64,000 nt of DNA, taken from NCBI RefSeq assembly GCF_013602415.1, contig NZ_WPAG02000002.1:5025480-5089479 (forward strand). The letters run 5' to 3'. The notes beneath the pieces are model-generated. The model had not been told where the DNA came from and did no database searches. It was given only the letters and a program-made list of their open reading frames with translations. The DNA is from Rhodococcus sp. B50 (GTDB taxonomy: Bacteria; Actinomycetota; Actinomycetes; Mycobacteriales; Mycobacteriaceae). Positions 41,532-50,273 of the stretch are shown here, in pieces; positions within the stretch are counted from its first letter, which is position 1; the number at the start of each line of letters is the position of its first letter. A program made the position numbers and the translations under genes.

Positions 41532-42626
41532 GTGCTTGATCCACGTACCAGGGCCCGGCTCGCCGAAACGGGAGCCACCGTGTCCGAGCAGGTGCCGCTG
41601 TCGGATTTCACGACCCTCCGGCTCGGTGGCCCCGCCCGGTATCTCGTCGAATGCGCGTCCACCTCGTCGTTGATCGCGGTCGTGCGGCTGCTCGACGAGC
41701 AGCGTGTCCCGCTCCTGCTCCTCGCGGGCGGCTCCAACCTCGTCATCGGGGACGACGGCTTCGACGGGGTCGTGGTCCGCGTCGCGACCACCGGTGTCGA
41801 CCTCCGTGACGATCACCTCCGGGTGGATGCGGGAGCCGAATGGGACGCGGTCGTCGCGACCACCGTGGACGCCGGACTCGGCGGGCTCGAATGCCTGTCG
41901 GGTATCCCGGGCTCCGCGGGCGCGACGCCGGTGCAGAACGTCGGGGCCTACGGCGTCGAGGTGGGCTCGATCCTGCGCCGCGTCCGTCTGCTCGACCGCA
42001 CTACCGGACTGGATTCGTGGGTCGGGCCCGAGGCTCTCGGTCTCGGCTACCGGACCAGCGTCCTCAAGCACACCGACACGGCCGTGGTCCTCGAGGTGGA
42101 ACTGGACGTGCGGAGCGACGGCTCCAGCGCACCGCTGGCGTACCGCGAGCTCGCGGTGGCGCTGGGCGCGGTGGAAGGCGAACGCAGGCCGACGGCCCAG
42201 GTGCGCGAACACGTCCTCGGGTTGCGCCGGAGCAAGGGCATGGTGCTCGACTCGCGCGATCCCGACACCTGGAGCGCCGGATCGTTCTTCACCAATCCCG
42301 TCGTGCCCGACGGTCGGTTGCCGGACGTGCTGGCGGCCATCGCGGCGAAGGTGGGCGACGGCGTGCGGATCCCGCAGTTCCCGGCGGACGGCGGAACCAA
42401 GTTGTCGGCGGGGTGGCTCATCGAGCGGGCGGGTTTCGCGAAGGGATTCCCCGCCGCCGACGCGCCCGCGCGGCTGTCGACGAAGCACACGCTGGCGCTC
42501 ACCAACCGGGGAACGGCGTCGACGGCGGATCTCGTGGCCCTGGCGCGCAGAGTGCGCGACGGTGTCGAGGACGCCTTCGGGGTTCGCCTGCATCCCGAAC
42601 CCGTCACCGTCAACTGCGCGATCTGA
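41532..42626 (+). CDS. murB: UDP-N-acetylenolpyruvoylglucosamine reductase
   Basis: FAD enzyme that reduces UDP-GlcNAc-enolpyruvate to UDP-MurNAc in peptidoglycan synthesis. 364 residues. FAD-binding blocks TLRLGGPARYLVE and GGSNLVIGDDGFDG; ETGSAG-like IPGSAGATPVQNVGAYG; the catalytic Ser in AGSFFTNPVV; the acidic C-terminal HPEPVTV. GTG 41532 (TTG 41526 is possible). No ribosome-binding site is obvious. Confidence 0.95.
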   Translation: MLDPRTRARLAETGATVSEQVPLSDFTTLRLGGPARYLVECASTSSLIAVVRLLDEQRVPLLLLAGGSNLVIGDDGFDGVVVRVATTGVDLRDDHLRVDAGAEWDAVVATTVDAGLGGLECLSGIPGSAGATPVQNVGAYGVEVGSILRRVRLLDRTTGLDSWVGPEALGLGYRTSVLKHTDTAVVLEVELDVRSDGSSAPLAYRELAVALGAVEGERRPTAQVREHVLGLRRSKGMVLDSRDPDTWSAGSFFTNPVVPDGRLPDVLAAIAAKVGDGVRIPQFPADGGTKLSAGWLIERAGFAKGFPAADAPARLSTKHTLALTNRGTASTADLVALARRVRDGVEDAFGVRLHPEPVTVNCAI

Positions 42627-42659
42627 CCGGCAGCACACACCGGACCGGCAGAGTTCCGG

Positions 42660-43694
42660 TCACCAGCGGTTGCGGACCTCCTCCGCGAAGCCGAGCAGGT
42701 TCTCGACCCCGAGCCGGGTGCCGTCGTCGAGCACGGCGGTGCCGGTGAACCGCCCGAAGACCTGATGCTGTGTGGACCGCACGAGCAGGGCGTTCACGTC
42801 GGCCGCGCGGTCGAGGATCGGCTCGAATTCCATCTCGAAGCGCTCGTCGTTGCTGGTGAACCGCCACGGCGCCCCGTCGTAGGTGTCGCGGGGCAGATGG
42901 AAGTGCACGCGGTCGAGTTTGTGCGCCACACCGTCGTGGAAGAGCATGTTCTCGCTCGCCGCGGTGGTGTCGCCGAATCCGTGGCCGATGTTGAATCCGA
43001 AGCGCATCCCGTCGTGGATTCCCGACGCGGAACCCCAGTACCAGGTGTTGTCGTAGGTCCACACGCCGCGACCCCAGTCGAACACGCCGAACGCGGTGGC
43101 GGGGTCGAAGACCAGCTCCCGCCCGCCGACGGTGAGCGTGCCCCGCGCGGGCAGGCAGTTGATCTTCTGGTTGTAGTAGAAAGCCTTCGGTGCCCGGGGG
43201 AAGGGGGTCGCGACGACCATCCGGTCGTCGGGCGGCTGCGCGAGCGCCAGTTCGCCGGACAGGCCGCGCCCACCTCCGAAGCGAGGATGGTCGACGACCA
43301 GCCGCCGGGCCTGCCCTTCGTGGTGGTACTCGATCCGGAGGCCGCGATTGTCCACGACGACGTCACCGCGGTCGGCCGTCCACGGCAGGCGCATCCGGCC
43401 GAGCGGGAACGGAACGAGCGCGTTCTCGGTGGTCTCGGAACGACCGGCGAGATCGAGCACGCTCACCCCGAGCAGACCCACGTAGCCGTTGTCGGCGACG
43501 GTCAGGGCGATCCCGAACGGTCCGTCCTCTCCGTCCGAGAGGACGCAGTAGTAATCCCATTCCTTGATGCGGAACCGCGACGCCGCGACCCGCTGCCGGT
43601 CGTAGGTGCGGGTCTCCGCGGTGCTCCAGCCGGCCTCGGCGAGTGTTCCGTCGTCGCCGAGCAGTGGGCCGGGCGCGAGGCGTCGTTGGCGCAT
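42660..43694 (-). CDS. DUF2804 protein
   Basis: 344 residues. Conserved blocks include WDYYCVLSDGEDGPFG near 41, FYYNQKINCLPARG, FGVFDWGRGVWTYDNTWYWGSASG and FGFNIGHGFGDTTAASENM, which I recognise as DUF2804. The fold is thought to be a double lipocalin-like barrel. Function unknown; ligand probably hydrophobic. It occupies the slot that lprQ (Rv0483) holds after murB in M. tuberculosis. Confidence 0.83.
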   Translation of the reverse strand: MRQRRLAPGPLLGDDGTLAEAGWSTAETRTYDRQRVAASRFRIKEWDYYCVLSDGEDGPFGIALTVADNGYVGLLGVSVLDLAGRSETTENALVPFPLGRMRLPWTADRGDVVVDNRGLRIEYHHEGQARRLVVDHPRFGGGRGLSGELALAQPPDDRMVVATPFPRAPKAFYYNQKINCLPARGTLTVGGRELVFDPATAFGVFDWGRGVWTYDNTWYWGSASGIHDGMRFGFNIGHGFGDTTAASENMLFHDGVAHKLDRVHFHLPRDTYDGAPWRFTSNDERFEMEFEPILDRAADVNALLVRSTQHQVFGRFTGTAVLDDGTRLGVENLLGFAEEVRNRW

Positions 43695-43712
43695 ATCCCG
43701 TGACAGTACCGA

Positions 43713-43750
43713 CGGTGGTGGGCGTGACGGTCCCGCCTCGCCCACCACCG
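43713..43750 (-). terminator. hairpin between SDR and DUF2804 genes
   Basis: Perfect 12-bp stem (43713-43724 with 43739-43750) just downstream of the SDR stop. Confidence 0.55.
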
Positions 43751-43758
43751 CGGCGGAC

Positions 43759-44508
43759 TCAGTCGGCCGTGCGGTGGAAGCGGCCTGCGTTCGCCTGGTC
43801 GCGCGGCTTGACGATGATCTGGTCGAGGTTGACGTGCGACGGGCGGGACGCGACGAATCCGATGATGTCGGCGATGTCCTGGGCGACGAGCGGGGTGATG
43901 CCCTCGTACACCTTGTCGGCGCGTTCCTTGTCGCCTTCGAACCGCACGAGCGAGAACTCGGTCTCGACCGCGCCCGGAGCGATCTCGGTGAGCCGGACGG
44001 GTTGTCCGAGCAGCTCGCCACGCAGCGTGCGGTGCAGTACGGCCTGCGCGTGCTTGGCGGAGGTGTAACCGGCGCCGTTGTCGTAGGCCTCGAAGGCCGC
44101 GACCGAGGTGATGGTGACGATCAGGCCGTCGCCCGACGCGATGAGCTTGGGGATCAGCGCCTTGGTGATGCGCATGGTGCCGACGACGTTGGTCTCCCAC
44201 ATCCACCGCCAGTCGTCCTCGACGGCCTCGGCGACCGGCGCGAGTCCCTTGGCGCCTCCGGCGTTGTTGACCAGCACGTCCACACGCGGCAGCACGGTGG
44301 TGAAGGCCTCCACCGAATCGTCGTCGGTGACGTCGAGCTCGAGCGCGGTGCCGCCGATCTCGTCGGCGAGTTTCTGCAGGCGGTCGAGACGCCGTGCGCC
44401 CACCACGACGTGGAAGCCCTGCGCGGCGAGCGTACGGGCGGTCGCCTCGCCGATGCCGGAGGACGCTCCGGTGACGACGGCGACGCGGGAATCGGGAGAG
44501 ATGCTCAT
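43759..44508 (-). CDS. short-chain dehydrogenase (Rv0484c-like)
   Basis: 249-residue classical SDR. TGASSGIGEAT near residues 13-23, NNAGGAKG near 86, catalytic Ser in ITSVAAFE and YTSAKHA (Tyr-x3-Lys) near 151-155. Substrate unknown. Divergent from the TetR gene. Confidence 0.88.
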   Translation of the reverse strand: MSISPDSRVAVVTGASSGIGEATARTLAAQGFHVVVGARRLDRLQKLADEIGGTALELDVTDDDSVEAFTTVLPRVDVLVNNAGGAKGLAPVAEAVEDDWRWMWETNVVGTMRITKALIPKLIASGDGLIVTITSVAAFEAYDNGAGYTSAKHAQAVLHRTLRGELLGQPVRLTEIAPGAVETEFSLVRFEGDKERADKVYEGITPLVAQDIADIIGFVASRPSHVNLDQIIVKPRDQANAGRFHRTAD

Positions 44509-44590
44509 GGGGCAATCGTAGTGTCGGGCACCGGATGCCGCCGTACGTCCCGGCCTGCGAAGTCCCTTCCGTGCGGCTACCCTGCGGCAT

Positions 44591-45268
44591 ATGACCACCA
44601 CCCGCGGTCGATACAGCTCGGGAGAGCAAACCCGGATTCGGCTCGTCGAAGCCGCCGAGCGGCTCTTCGCCCGCGGTGGTTACGACGGAGTCACCCTCGC
44701 CGACATCCGCAAGGCCGCCGGACAGCACAACTCGTCGGTGATCGGCTACTACTTCGGGACCAAGGAGGGACTGCTCGAGGCGGTCTTCTCCCATCGGTTG
44801 CCCGCCCTGAACGCCCAGCGTGAAGCGTTCGTCGCCGAGATGCTTCGGACGCGGGACACGCTGTCGGTCCGCGACCTGCTGTGGGCGATCATCCGTCCCC
44901 TGGCGGGCACGCTCGGCCGCAACAACCACTACGTCGCCTTCCTCGACCGGCTCTCGAACCACGAGCGGTTCGCCGAATGCTTCCGGGTCACCGGGCCGAC
45001 GGGAACCGAGAGCGGCCGCCGGTCCGACACCGCGCTGCGGGCCCTGCTCGGGCAGTTGCCCGACGACATCGCCGGGCAGCGTCTGCGGCTGGTGTATTCC
45101 GGAACGGTCGGTGCCCTCGCGCGATGTCACCGCGCAGGCACATCACCCACCACCGCCGAGTTGGCGGCGCTCGTCGACGCGTGGGAAGGGTTGCTGCTCG
45201 CGCCGGTGTCGGGGGAGACCGCCCGGGCCCGCGGGGATGTGCGGGGGAATTTCCCACCGGATCGGTGA
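44591..45268 (+). CDS. TetR-family regulator
   Basis: 225 residues with the helix-turn-helix TLADIRKAAGQHNSSVIGYYFGTKEGLL near 38-65 and a C-terminal domain of the TetR_C_6/7 type. Ligand unknown; it may control the divergent SDR gene. Not part of the mycobacterial backbone order as I know it. Confidence 0.87.
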   Translation: MTTTRGRYSSGEQTRIRLVEAAERLFARGGYDGVTLADIRKAAGQHNSSVIGYYFGTKEGLLEAVFSHRLPALNAQREAFVAEMLRTRDTLSVRDLLWAIIRPLAGTLGRNNHYVAFLDRLSNHERFAECFRVTGPTGTESGRRSDTALRALLGQLPDDIAGQRLRLVYSGTVGALARCHRAGTSPTTAELAALVDAWEGLLLAPVSGETARARGDVRGNFPPDR

Positions 45269-45271
45269 GGA

Positions 45272-45299
45272 TTGGACACGAGGTGGTTCGGACGATACT
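45272..45299 (+). promoter_or_regulatory. leaderless promoter of Cys-leader and ROK gene
   Basis: TTGGAC at 45272-45277, 16 bases, GATACT at 45294-45299. ATG 45309 lies where transcription should start. Confidence 0.5.
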
Positions 45300-45308
45300 T
45301 TGATCGAC

Positions 45309-45416
45309 ATGTCAGTCGGCCACACCTCCGCATCGCGGGTCACCTATGTGACCGCCGCGCTGGGATCACGGCTGCCTCTGGCGCGCGAACTCTGTTGTCG
45401 CTGCTGCGGAAAGTAA
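45309..45416 (+). CDS. cysteine-rich leader peptide
   Basis: 35-residue open frame ending R-E-L-C-C-R-C-C-G-K, four Cys codons in five near the stop. It begins at the predicted transcription start and ends 136 bases before the ROK gene. The layout matches the leaderless poly-cysteine short ORFs described as cysteine-responsive attenuators in mycobacteria (Canestrari and colleagues). mshA, whose product starts cysteine-consuming mycothiol synthesis, lies downstream. Translation is not proven. Confidence 0.6.
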   Translation: MSVGHTSASRVTYVTAALGSRLPLARELCCRCCGK

Positions 45417-45419
45417 CTC

Positions 45420-45490
45420 CGCACCGATCCCGCCCCTTCCTCGTGCGGGTCCGTCCTCCGATCGTGCTTCCACGCCGGGGATTCGGTGCG
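45420..45490 (+). promoter_or_regulatory. possible attenuation hairpin after the Cys leader
   Basis: CGCACCGA at 45420-45427 pairs with TCGGTGCG at 45483-45490, extended inward by a bulged CCCG/CGGG helix. It begins four bases after the leader stop, so a ribosome stalled at the Cys codons would interfere with its left arm. Confidence 0.4.
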
Positions 45491-45552
45491 TCGATCGTCT
45501 CCCGCCCCTTCTCCGGTCATCACGTCCGGATCAGCAGCCAAGGATCAGCGCC

Positions 45553-46878
45553 GTGTCGGTTCCCACTCTTTCGCCGTCCGTTTCCCTTCCCTCCCGGCCG
45601 TCAGCGGCCCCTCGCGCCACCGCCTCCGGTGTCCGCGGATCCGCGCGTGCGACGGTGGTCCGCCCTCGGGCCTCTCGCGTATCGAGCCAGGTCAGGATCG
45701 TTCCGCCCGACCTGCGTATCGCCGACGGCACCGGGGCGTCGGTCTTCCGTGTCGCCGCCAATCGTGGTCCGGTCTCGCGTGACGTAATCGCGAAGGTCAC
45801 CGGGGCGAGCATCGCCACCGTCAATCGTCAGGTCTCGGCCCTGCTCTCGGCGGGTCTGCTGCGTGAGCGCGCCGACCTGACCGAGCCGGGTGCCGTCGGC
45901 CGGCCGCGCGTACCCGTCGAGGTCGACCACGAGCGTTACCTGACGGTCGGCATCCACATCGGTGCCGTCACCACCGGCATCGTCGCGAGCGACCTGCGTG
46001 GTCGTATCATCGGCGCCGTCGAGGTTCCCACCCCGAGCGGCGACCAGGACACCGCGCTCGCGTCGATCACCGCGAGCGCCAAGGCTTTCGCGGGACGTTG
46101 GCACCGTCGCACCCCGTTGTGGGTCGGCGTCGCACTCGGCGGTCGGGTGGACTCGAACTCCGCCGTCGTGACGCATCCGCGACTGGGCTGGGTCGACGCC
46201 CGCGTCGGTGCGATCGTCGGTGGCGGAATGGGCCTGCCGGTCTCGGTGGCCGCGCACGTCGAGGCGATGGCCGCCTCCGAGCTGCTCCTGACCCCCGACC
46301 GCGACGCTCCCGAGGTCAAGGGCACCGGGCTCTACTTCTACGTTCGCGAAACCGCGGGTGTGGCAATAACTTTCGACGGTAAGGTGCACACCCCGGCCGG
46401 AGGTCCGGGCTCGGTGACGCATTTCCCCACCGGGTCGTCGGCGCGGTGCTCGTGCGGCGGTACGGGCTGCCTCGAAGCGACCGTGAGCGATCGGGCGGTC
46501 GTGCAGCGCGCGGTGTCCGAAGGCGTCCTCGCCGACGGCGACGGCACCATCGGGTCGCTCTACCGCCTCGCGCGGGACGGATCCGAGGCTGCCCACGGTC
46601 TGCTCGTCCAGCGCGCCACGGTGCTCGGCCGCACCGTCGGAATGCTCCGCGACCTGTTCAACCCCGACCGGGTCATCCTCGGCGGCCAGGCCTTCACCGA
46701 GTACCCGGCCGCGGTTCCGCACGTCGCCCGTGCATTCGCCGCCTCGACCACCCTGCCGCGCAAGGACATCCGGATCACCGGATTCGGTAATCGGGTGCAG
46801 GCCCATGCGGCGGGTGTCGTCTCGCTCAGCTCGCTGTTCTCGGATCCGATCGCGGCGATGAAACGCACCGAACTCTGA
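45553..46878 (+). CDS. ROK-family transcriptional regulator (Rv0485-like)
   Basis: 441 residues. The N-terminal winged helix (SRDVIAKVTGASIATVNRQVSALLSAGLL, about 76-104) is followed by a ROK sugar-kinase-like domain. The zinc motif C-S-C-G-G-T-G-C is near residues 299-306. The segment VSVAAHVEAMAASEL stands where ROK kinases have the catalytic NDxN, so the catalytic Asp is missing and the protein is a regulator only. The effector may be a sugar. Position before mshA fits Rv0485. Confidence 0.87.
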   Translation: MSVPTLSPSVSLPSRPSAAPRATASGVRGSARATVVRPRASRVSSQVRIVPPDLRIADGTGASVFRVAANRGPVSRDVIAKVTGASIATVNRQVSALLSAGLLRERADLTEPGAVGRPRVPVEVDHERYLTVGIHIGAVTTGIVASDLRGRIIGAVEVPTPSGDQDTALASITASAKAFAGRWHRRTPLWVGVALGGRVDSNSAVVTHPRLGWVDARVGAIVGGGMGLPVSVAAHVEAMAASELLLTPDRDAPEVKGTGLYFYVRETAGVAITFDGKVHTPAGGPGSVTHFPTGSSARCSCGGTGCLEATVSDRAVVQRAVSEGVLADGDGTIGSLYRLARDGSEAAHGLLVQRATVLGRTVGMLRDLFNPDRVILGGQAFTEYPAAVPHVARAFAASTTLPRKDIRITGFGNRVQAHAAGVVSLSSLFSDPIAAMKRTEL

Positions 46879-46894
46879 CGGATTCCCGTCGTGG

Positions 46895-47989
46895 TCACAC
46901 GATCGGTGGGGCGTCGGTCGCGTCCGCGGCGGCGCCCCGCCGGTCGAGTTCGGCCCGGGCCCGGTCGAGACCGCCGTGTTCGAGTGCGGCCGAATGTGAT
47001 TCGTCGGCCCACACGAGTTTTCCCCGCTCACGGACCGTCACGGTCATGCGGCCGCCCAGATGTTCGATCGAGCCGGCCACGTTCCGTCGTTCCGCGGGCA
47101 GCGGGACCGGCAGGACGTGTGCGGCTCCGATCGGCGAACTTCCCGAGATCTCCACACTCCATCGGGCGCTGCGGCCCCGCAGGAGCCAGCTCTCGTCGGT
47201 GACCGTGGCCTGCACCGGCGAGGTGACGGGATTGCCCAGGCGTACGACGCGCCCGTCCGGAAGCGCGACGACCACCGCGGTCACCTCGGTGCGCAGGGGA
47301 CCCGAGTGCACCTGCCCGCCGGCGAAGGCCACGCATGCCTGCGGATCGGCGAATCCCTGTGCCTGTCCCCACCACCACGAATCCGGGAAACCACCCTTGC
47401 CCCAGTTCTTCTCACCGTAGACCAGGGATCCGGTCAGCTCCCACTTCTCGTCCCCGAGGATCGCGTAGCCCTCCGCCCGGCCGCCGAGCAACCAGGAATG
47501 CCAGTACTGGTTCAGGGCCGGGACGGAGTGGAAGACGCTCGACGCGCCGAACCGGCGTCGCGGCCAGGGCCGCAGGTCGAACAGCCGGACGTCGAGCCGG
47601 GCGTCGTCGCCGAGATCCATCCACACGCGTTCGCTGTCGCCCCGGAAGACGTCACCGGCCGACGCGCCGAGCCGATCGGGATCGGCGGCGGCCACCGGAT
47701 GAGCGGCTGTGCGGAGGAAACCTCCCGGATGGGCGGCCAGGCCGAGTGTCGCCCAGTGCGAGCCGGACCCGACCGATTCATTCGCGCGGTTGACCCCGCA
47801 CAGGGCGATGACCACGCGGCCGGTTCCGGGCTGGGTGAAGCGCCAGAAGTAGCCCTCCATCGCAACGCCGTGGGCGGCGAGGGGATCCCCGAAGGGCAGA
47901 TCGGCACCCGACGCGCGATAGCGGGTCCACAGATTCCTCGGTGAGAATTCGTTCGGAGAGAATCGTCTCAGCCGTTCGTGCACCGCCAT
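46895..47989 (-). CDS. tocopherol-cyclase-family protein
   Basis: 364 residues with the family hallmarks GYFWRFTQP near 46 and VYGEKNWGKGGFPDSWWWGQAQGF near 190-213. The fold is a lipocalin-like double barrel. Tocopherol is not expected here, so the substrate is probably another lipid. Divergent from the MFS gene; inserted between the ROK gene and mshA relative to M. tuberculosis. Confidence 0.82.
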   Translation of the reverse strand: MAVHERLRRFSPNEFSPRNLWTRYRASGADLPFGDPLAAHGVAMEGYFWRFTQPGTGRVVIALCGVNRANESVGSGSHWATLGLAAHPGGFLRTAAHPVAAADPDRLGASAGDVFRGDSERVWMDLGDDARLDVRLFDLRPWPRRRFGASSVFHSVPALNQYWHSWLLGGRAEGYAILGDEKWELTGSLVYGEKNWGKGGFPDSWWWGQAQGFADPQACVAFAGGQVHSGPLRTEVTAVVVALPDGRVVRLGNPVTSPVQATVTDESWLLRGRSARWSVEISGSSPIGAAHVLPVPLPAERRNVAGSIEHLGGRMTVTVRERGKLVWADESHSAALEHGGLDRARAELDRRGAAADATDAPPIV

Positions 47990-48174
47990 GCCCGCTCCGT
48001 TCCGTCGATCCGTCCTGTCCGTTGTCCGGATGTACCCAGAATGGCCGCTCCCGTCACGGAGCGTGCGGATTCGGGCATCGACGACCGGAGGAGGGGAGGT
48101 ACCTGCGCCCGGCGCGGTCGGTCGGCCATAACGTTGACCGGACCGGATCGGATCGAAGAGAACGCGAGAAGCAC

Positions 48175-49368
48175 GTGACAGGAGAGAAGAGCGGCTCGTA
48201 CCGCGAGTTGTTCGCAGCGCCGGGCGCAGCCGCGTTCTGCCTGGCGGGATTCGTGGCGCGTCTGCCGATCGCGATGGTCGGGATCGGCATCGTCACGATG
48301 TTCTCGCAACTCGAGGGCAACTACGCGGTAGGTGGCGCATTGTCCGCGGTGTTCGCCCTGTCGTACGCCGTACTCACCCCGCTCGTCTCCCGCGCGGTCG
48401 ATCGGTACGGCCAGCGCCGAATCCTGCCCGCGGCCGCCGTCGTCAGTGCGGTCTCCACCCTCGCGATGCTTGCGGGCGTCCGTCTCGACGTGCCCACGAT
48501 GTGGTTGTTCGTCTGCGGTATCCCGGCAGGACTCATGCCCACGATCGGTGCGATGGTGCGGGCCCGGTGGACACAGCTCTACGGCGGTACCCCGCGGCTC
48601 CGCACCGCCTTCGCGCTCGAAGCAGTGGTCGACGAGGTGTGCTTCATCGTCGGCCCGGTGCTGTCGGTGGGTCTGAGCGTGGCGGTCTTCCCCGAGGCCG
48701 GCCCCCTGCTCGGCGCGGTACTGCTGCTCGTCGGCACCGTGGCCCTCGCGGCCCAGCGCGGCACCGAGCCACCCGTGCAACCGCACGCCGAGGGTCGTGC
48801 GAGAACGAACATCCTGCGCATGCCCGTCCTCCTGTCGATCGTCGTCGTGATGGTCGCGATGGGTGTGATCTTCGGGGTGATCGATGTCGCGGCCGTCGCG
48901 TTCACCGCGGAACAGGGCGCCCCGGGATCAGCCACCCTGACGCTCGCGTTGTTCGCGACGGGTTCGGCGGTGAGCGGCCTGATCTTCGGTACTCGGGCGG
49001 GCTCGAGTACCCCGACCCTCCAGTTGTTCGTCGCCACCGGCATTCTCGCGGTCCTGCTGTGCCCGCTGCTGCTCGCCGGCTCGGTGTCGGTGCTGACCGT
49101 GCTGTACCTCGTTGCCGGATGCGCGATCTCGCCCATCATGATCGTCGCGACGTCGCTGACCCAGCAGATCGTGCCGCCCGAACGACTCACCGAGAGCATC
49201 ACGTGGACGGTCGCGGGGCTCGGCGTCGGTGTCGCCGCGGGTTCTGCGCTGGTGGGTCAGGTCATCGACCGGACCGACGCCGGCACCGGATATCTCGTGG
49301 CGGTCGCCGCGGGCATCCTCGCGGTCACGTGCGCGGGCGGGATCCACATCCGGGCACGGTTAGAGTGA
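48175..49368 (+). CDS. MFS transporter
   Basis: 397 residues with about 12 predicted transmembrane helices in two halves; the loop after helix 2 reads SRAVDRYGQRRILP, the MFS signature between helices 2 and 3. Substrate unknown; resembles small drug or sugar exporters. GTG 48175. Its stop is followed five bases later by the hydrolase gene, so it begins the mshA operon. Confidence 0.85.
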   Translation: MTGEKSGSYRELFAAPGAAAFCLAGFVARLPIAMVGIGIVTMFSQLEGNYAVGGALSAVFALSYAVLTPLVSRAVDRYGQRRILPAAAVVSAVSTLAMLAGVRLDVPTMWLFVCGIPAGLMPTIGAMVRARWTQLYGGTPRLRTAFALEAVVDEVCFIVGPVLSVGLSVAVFPEAGPLLGAVLLLVGTVALAAQRGTEPPVQPHAEGRARTNILRMPVLLSIVVVMVAMGVIFGVIDVAAVAFTAEQGAPGSATLTLALFATGSAVSGLIFGTRAGSSTPTLQLFVATGILAVLLCPLLLAGSVSVLTVLYLVAGCAISPIMIVATSLTQQIVPPERLTESITWTVAGLGVGVAAGSALVGQVIDRTDAGTGYLVAVAAGILAVTCAGGIHIRARLE

Positions 49369-49373
49369 CGCGC

Positions 49374-50273
49374 ATGGCAGTTCGTGAAGTGGCCGGCATC
49401 GACGGCACCTCCCTCGTGTATCGCGTATTCGGCTCCGACACGGCACCGGTCCTCGTGCTCATCCACGGCTGGGCGCAGTCGTCACGCTGCTGGGGCGACG
49501 GAGTCCTGGACGCGCTCGCCCGGGACTTCCGGGTGGTCGCCGTCGACCTGCGCGGACACGGCTACTCGCAGGCTTCCGAGACCGGATATGCGGATCGCGC
49601 CCTCTGGGCCGGTGATCTCGCCGCCGTCCTCGCCGCCGAGAACGTCTCCGAGGCGAACCCGGCGGTGCTGCTCGGCTGGTCGTACGGCGGCCTGGTGATC
49701 TGCGACTATCTCGCCGAGCACGGCGAGGCAGCCGTCGCAGGGCTGGTTCTCGTGGGTGCCATCACGAGCATCGGCCGAGGCGAGAAGGGCGGACGCGTCG
49801 GTGCCTCGATGCGTGCCGCGATCCCGGCTGCGATGTCGGAGGACCCCAAGGAGGCGGTGCGCGCACTCGGCTCGTTCGGCAACGCGCTCACCGGCCCCGT
49901 CGAGGGCAATGGTCTCCTCGAGGGCAAGGGCGCGGTGTCGCAGGCGCTGTTCGGTGCGAGCCTGGCCACCCCGCCGCGGGTGCGTGCGGCGCTGTTCGAC
50001 CGCGCGGTGGGCAACGACGACCTGCTCGCAGGCCTGGACGTCCCGGTTCTCGTGCTGCACGGCGACGCCGACTCGGTCGTCGACGTCTCCGCCGCGCACC
50101 ATGCGGTGTCGCTGTTGCGGCACGCCACGACGTCGATCTGGGCGGGCGTCGACCACGGTCCGTTCGTCGAGGATCCCGACCGGTTCGTGGCCGAGGTCGG
50201 CGAGTTCGCTCGCGCGGCGAGCGCGGAGGCGGCGACACGGGAAGATCGGCAGCAGGGCAGTATGGAGGGGTGA
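49374..50273 (+). CDS. alpha/beta hydrolase upstream of mshA
   Basis: 299 residues. Oxyanion HGWAQSS near 33, nucleophile in LLGWSYGG near 102 (G-W-S-Y-G), acid in HGDADSVVD, catalytic His in GVDHGPF. Haloperoxidase-like or esterase type. Its stop overlaps the GTG of mshA by four bases (GTGA), so the two are translationally coupled. A link to mycothiol metabolism is inference only. Confidence 0.86.
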   Translation: MAVREVAGIDGTSLVYRVFGSDTAPVLVLIHGWAQSSRCWGDGVLDALARDFRVVAVDLRGHGYSQASETGYADRALWAGDLAAVLAAENVSEANPAVLLGWSYGGLVICDYLAEHGEAAVAGLVLVGAITSIGRGEKGGRVGASMRAAIPAAMSEDPKEAVRALGSFGNALTGPVEGNGLLEGKGAVSQALFGASLATPPRVRAALFDRAVGNDDLLAGLDVPVLVLHGDADSVVDVSAAHHAVSLLRHATTSIWAGVDHGPFVEDPDRFVAEVGEFARAASAEAATREDRQQGSMEG

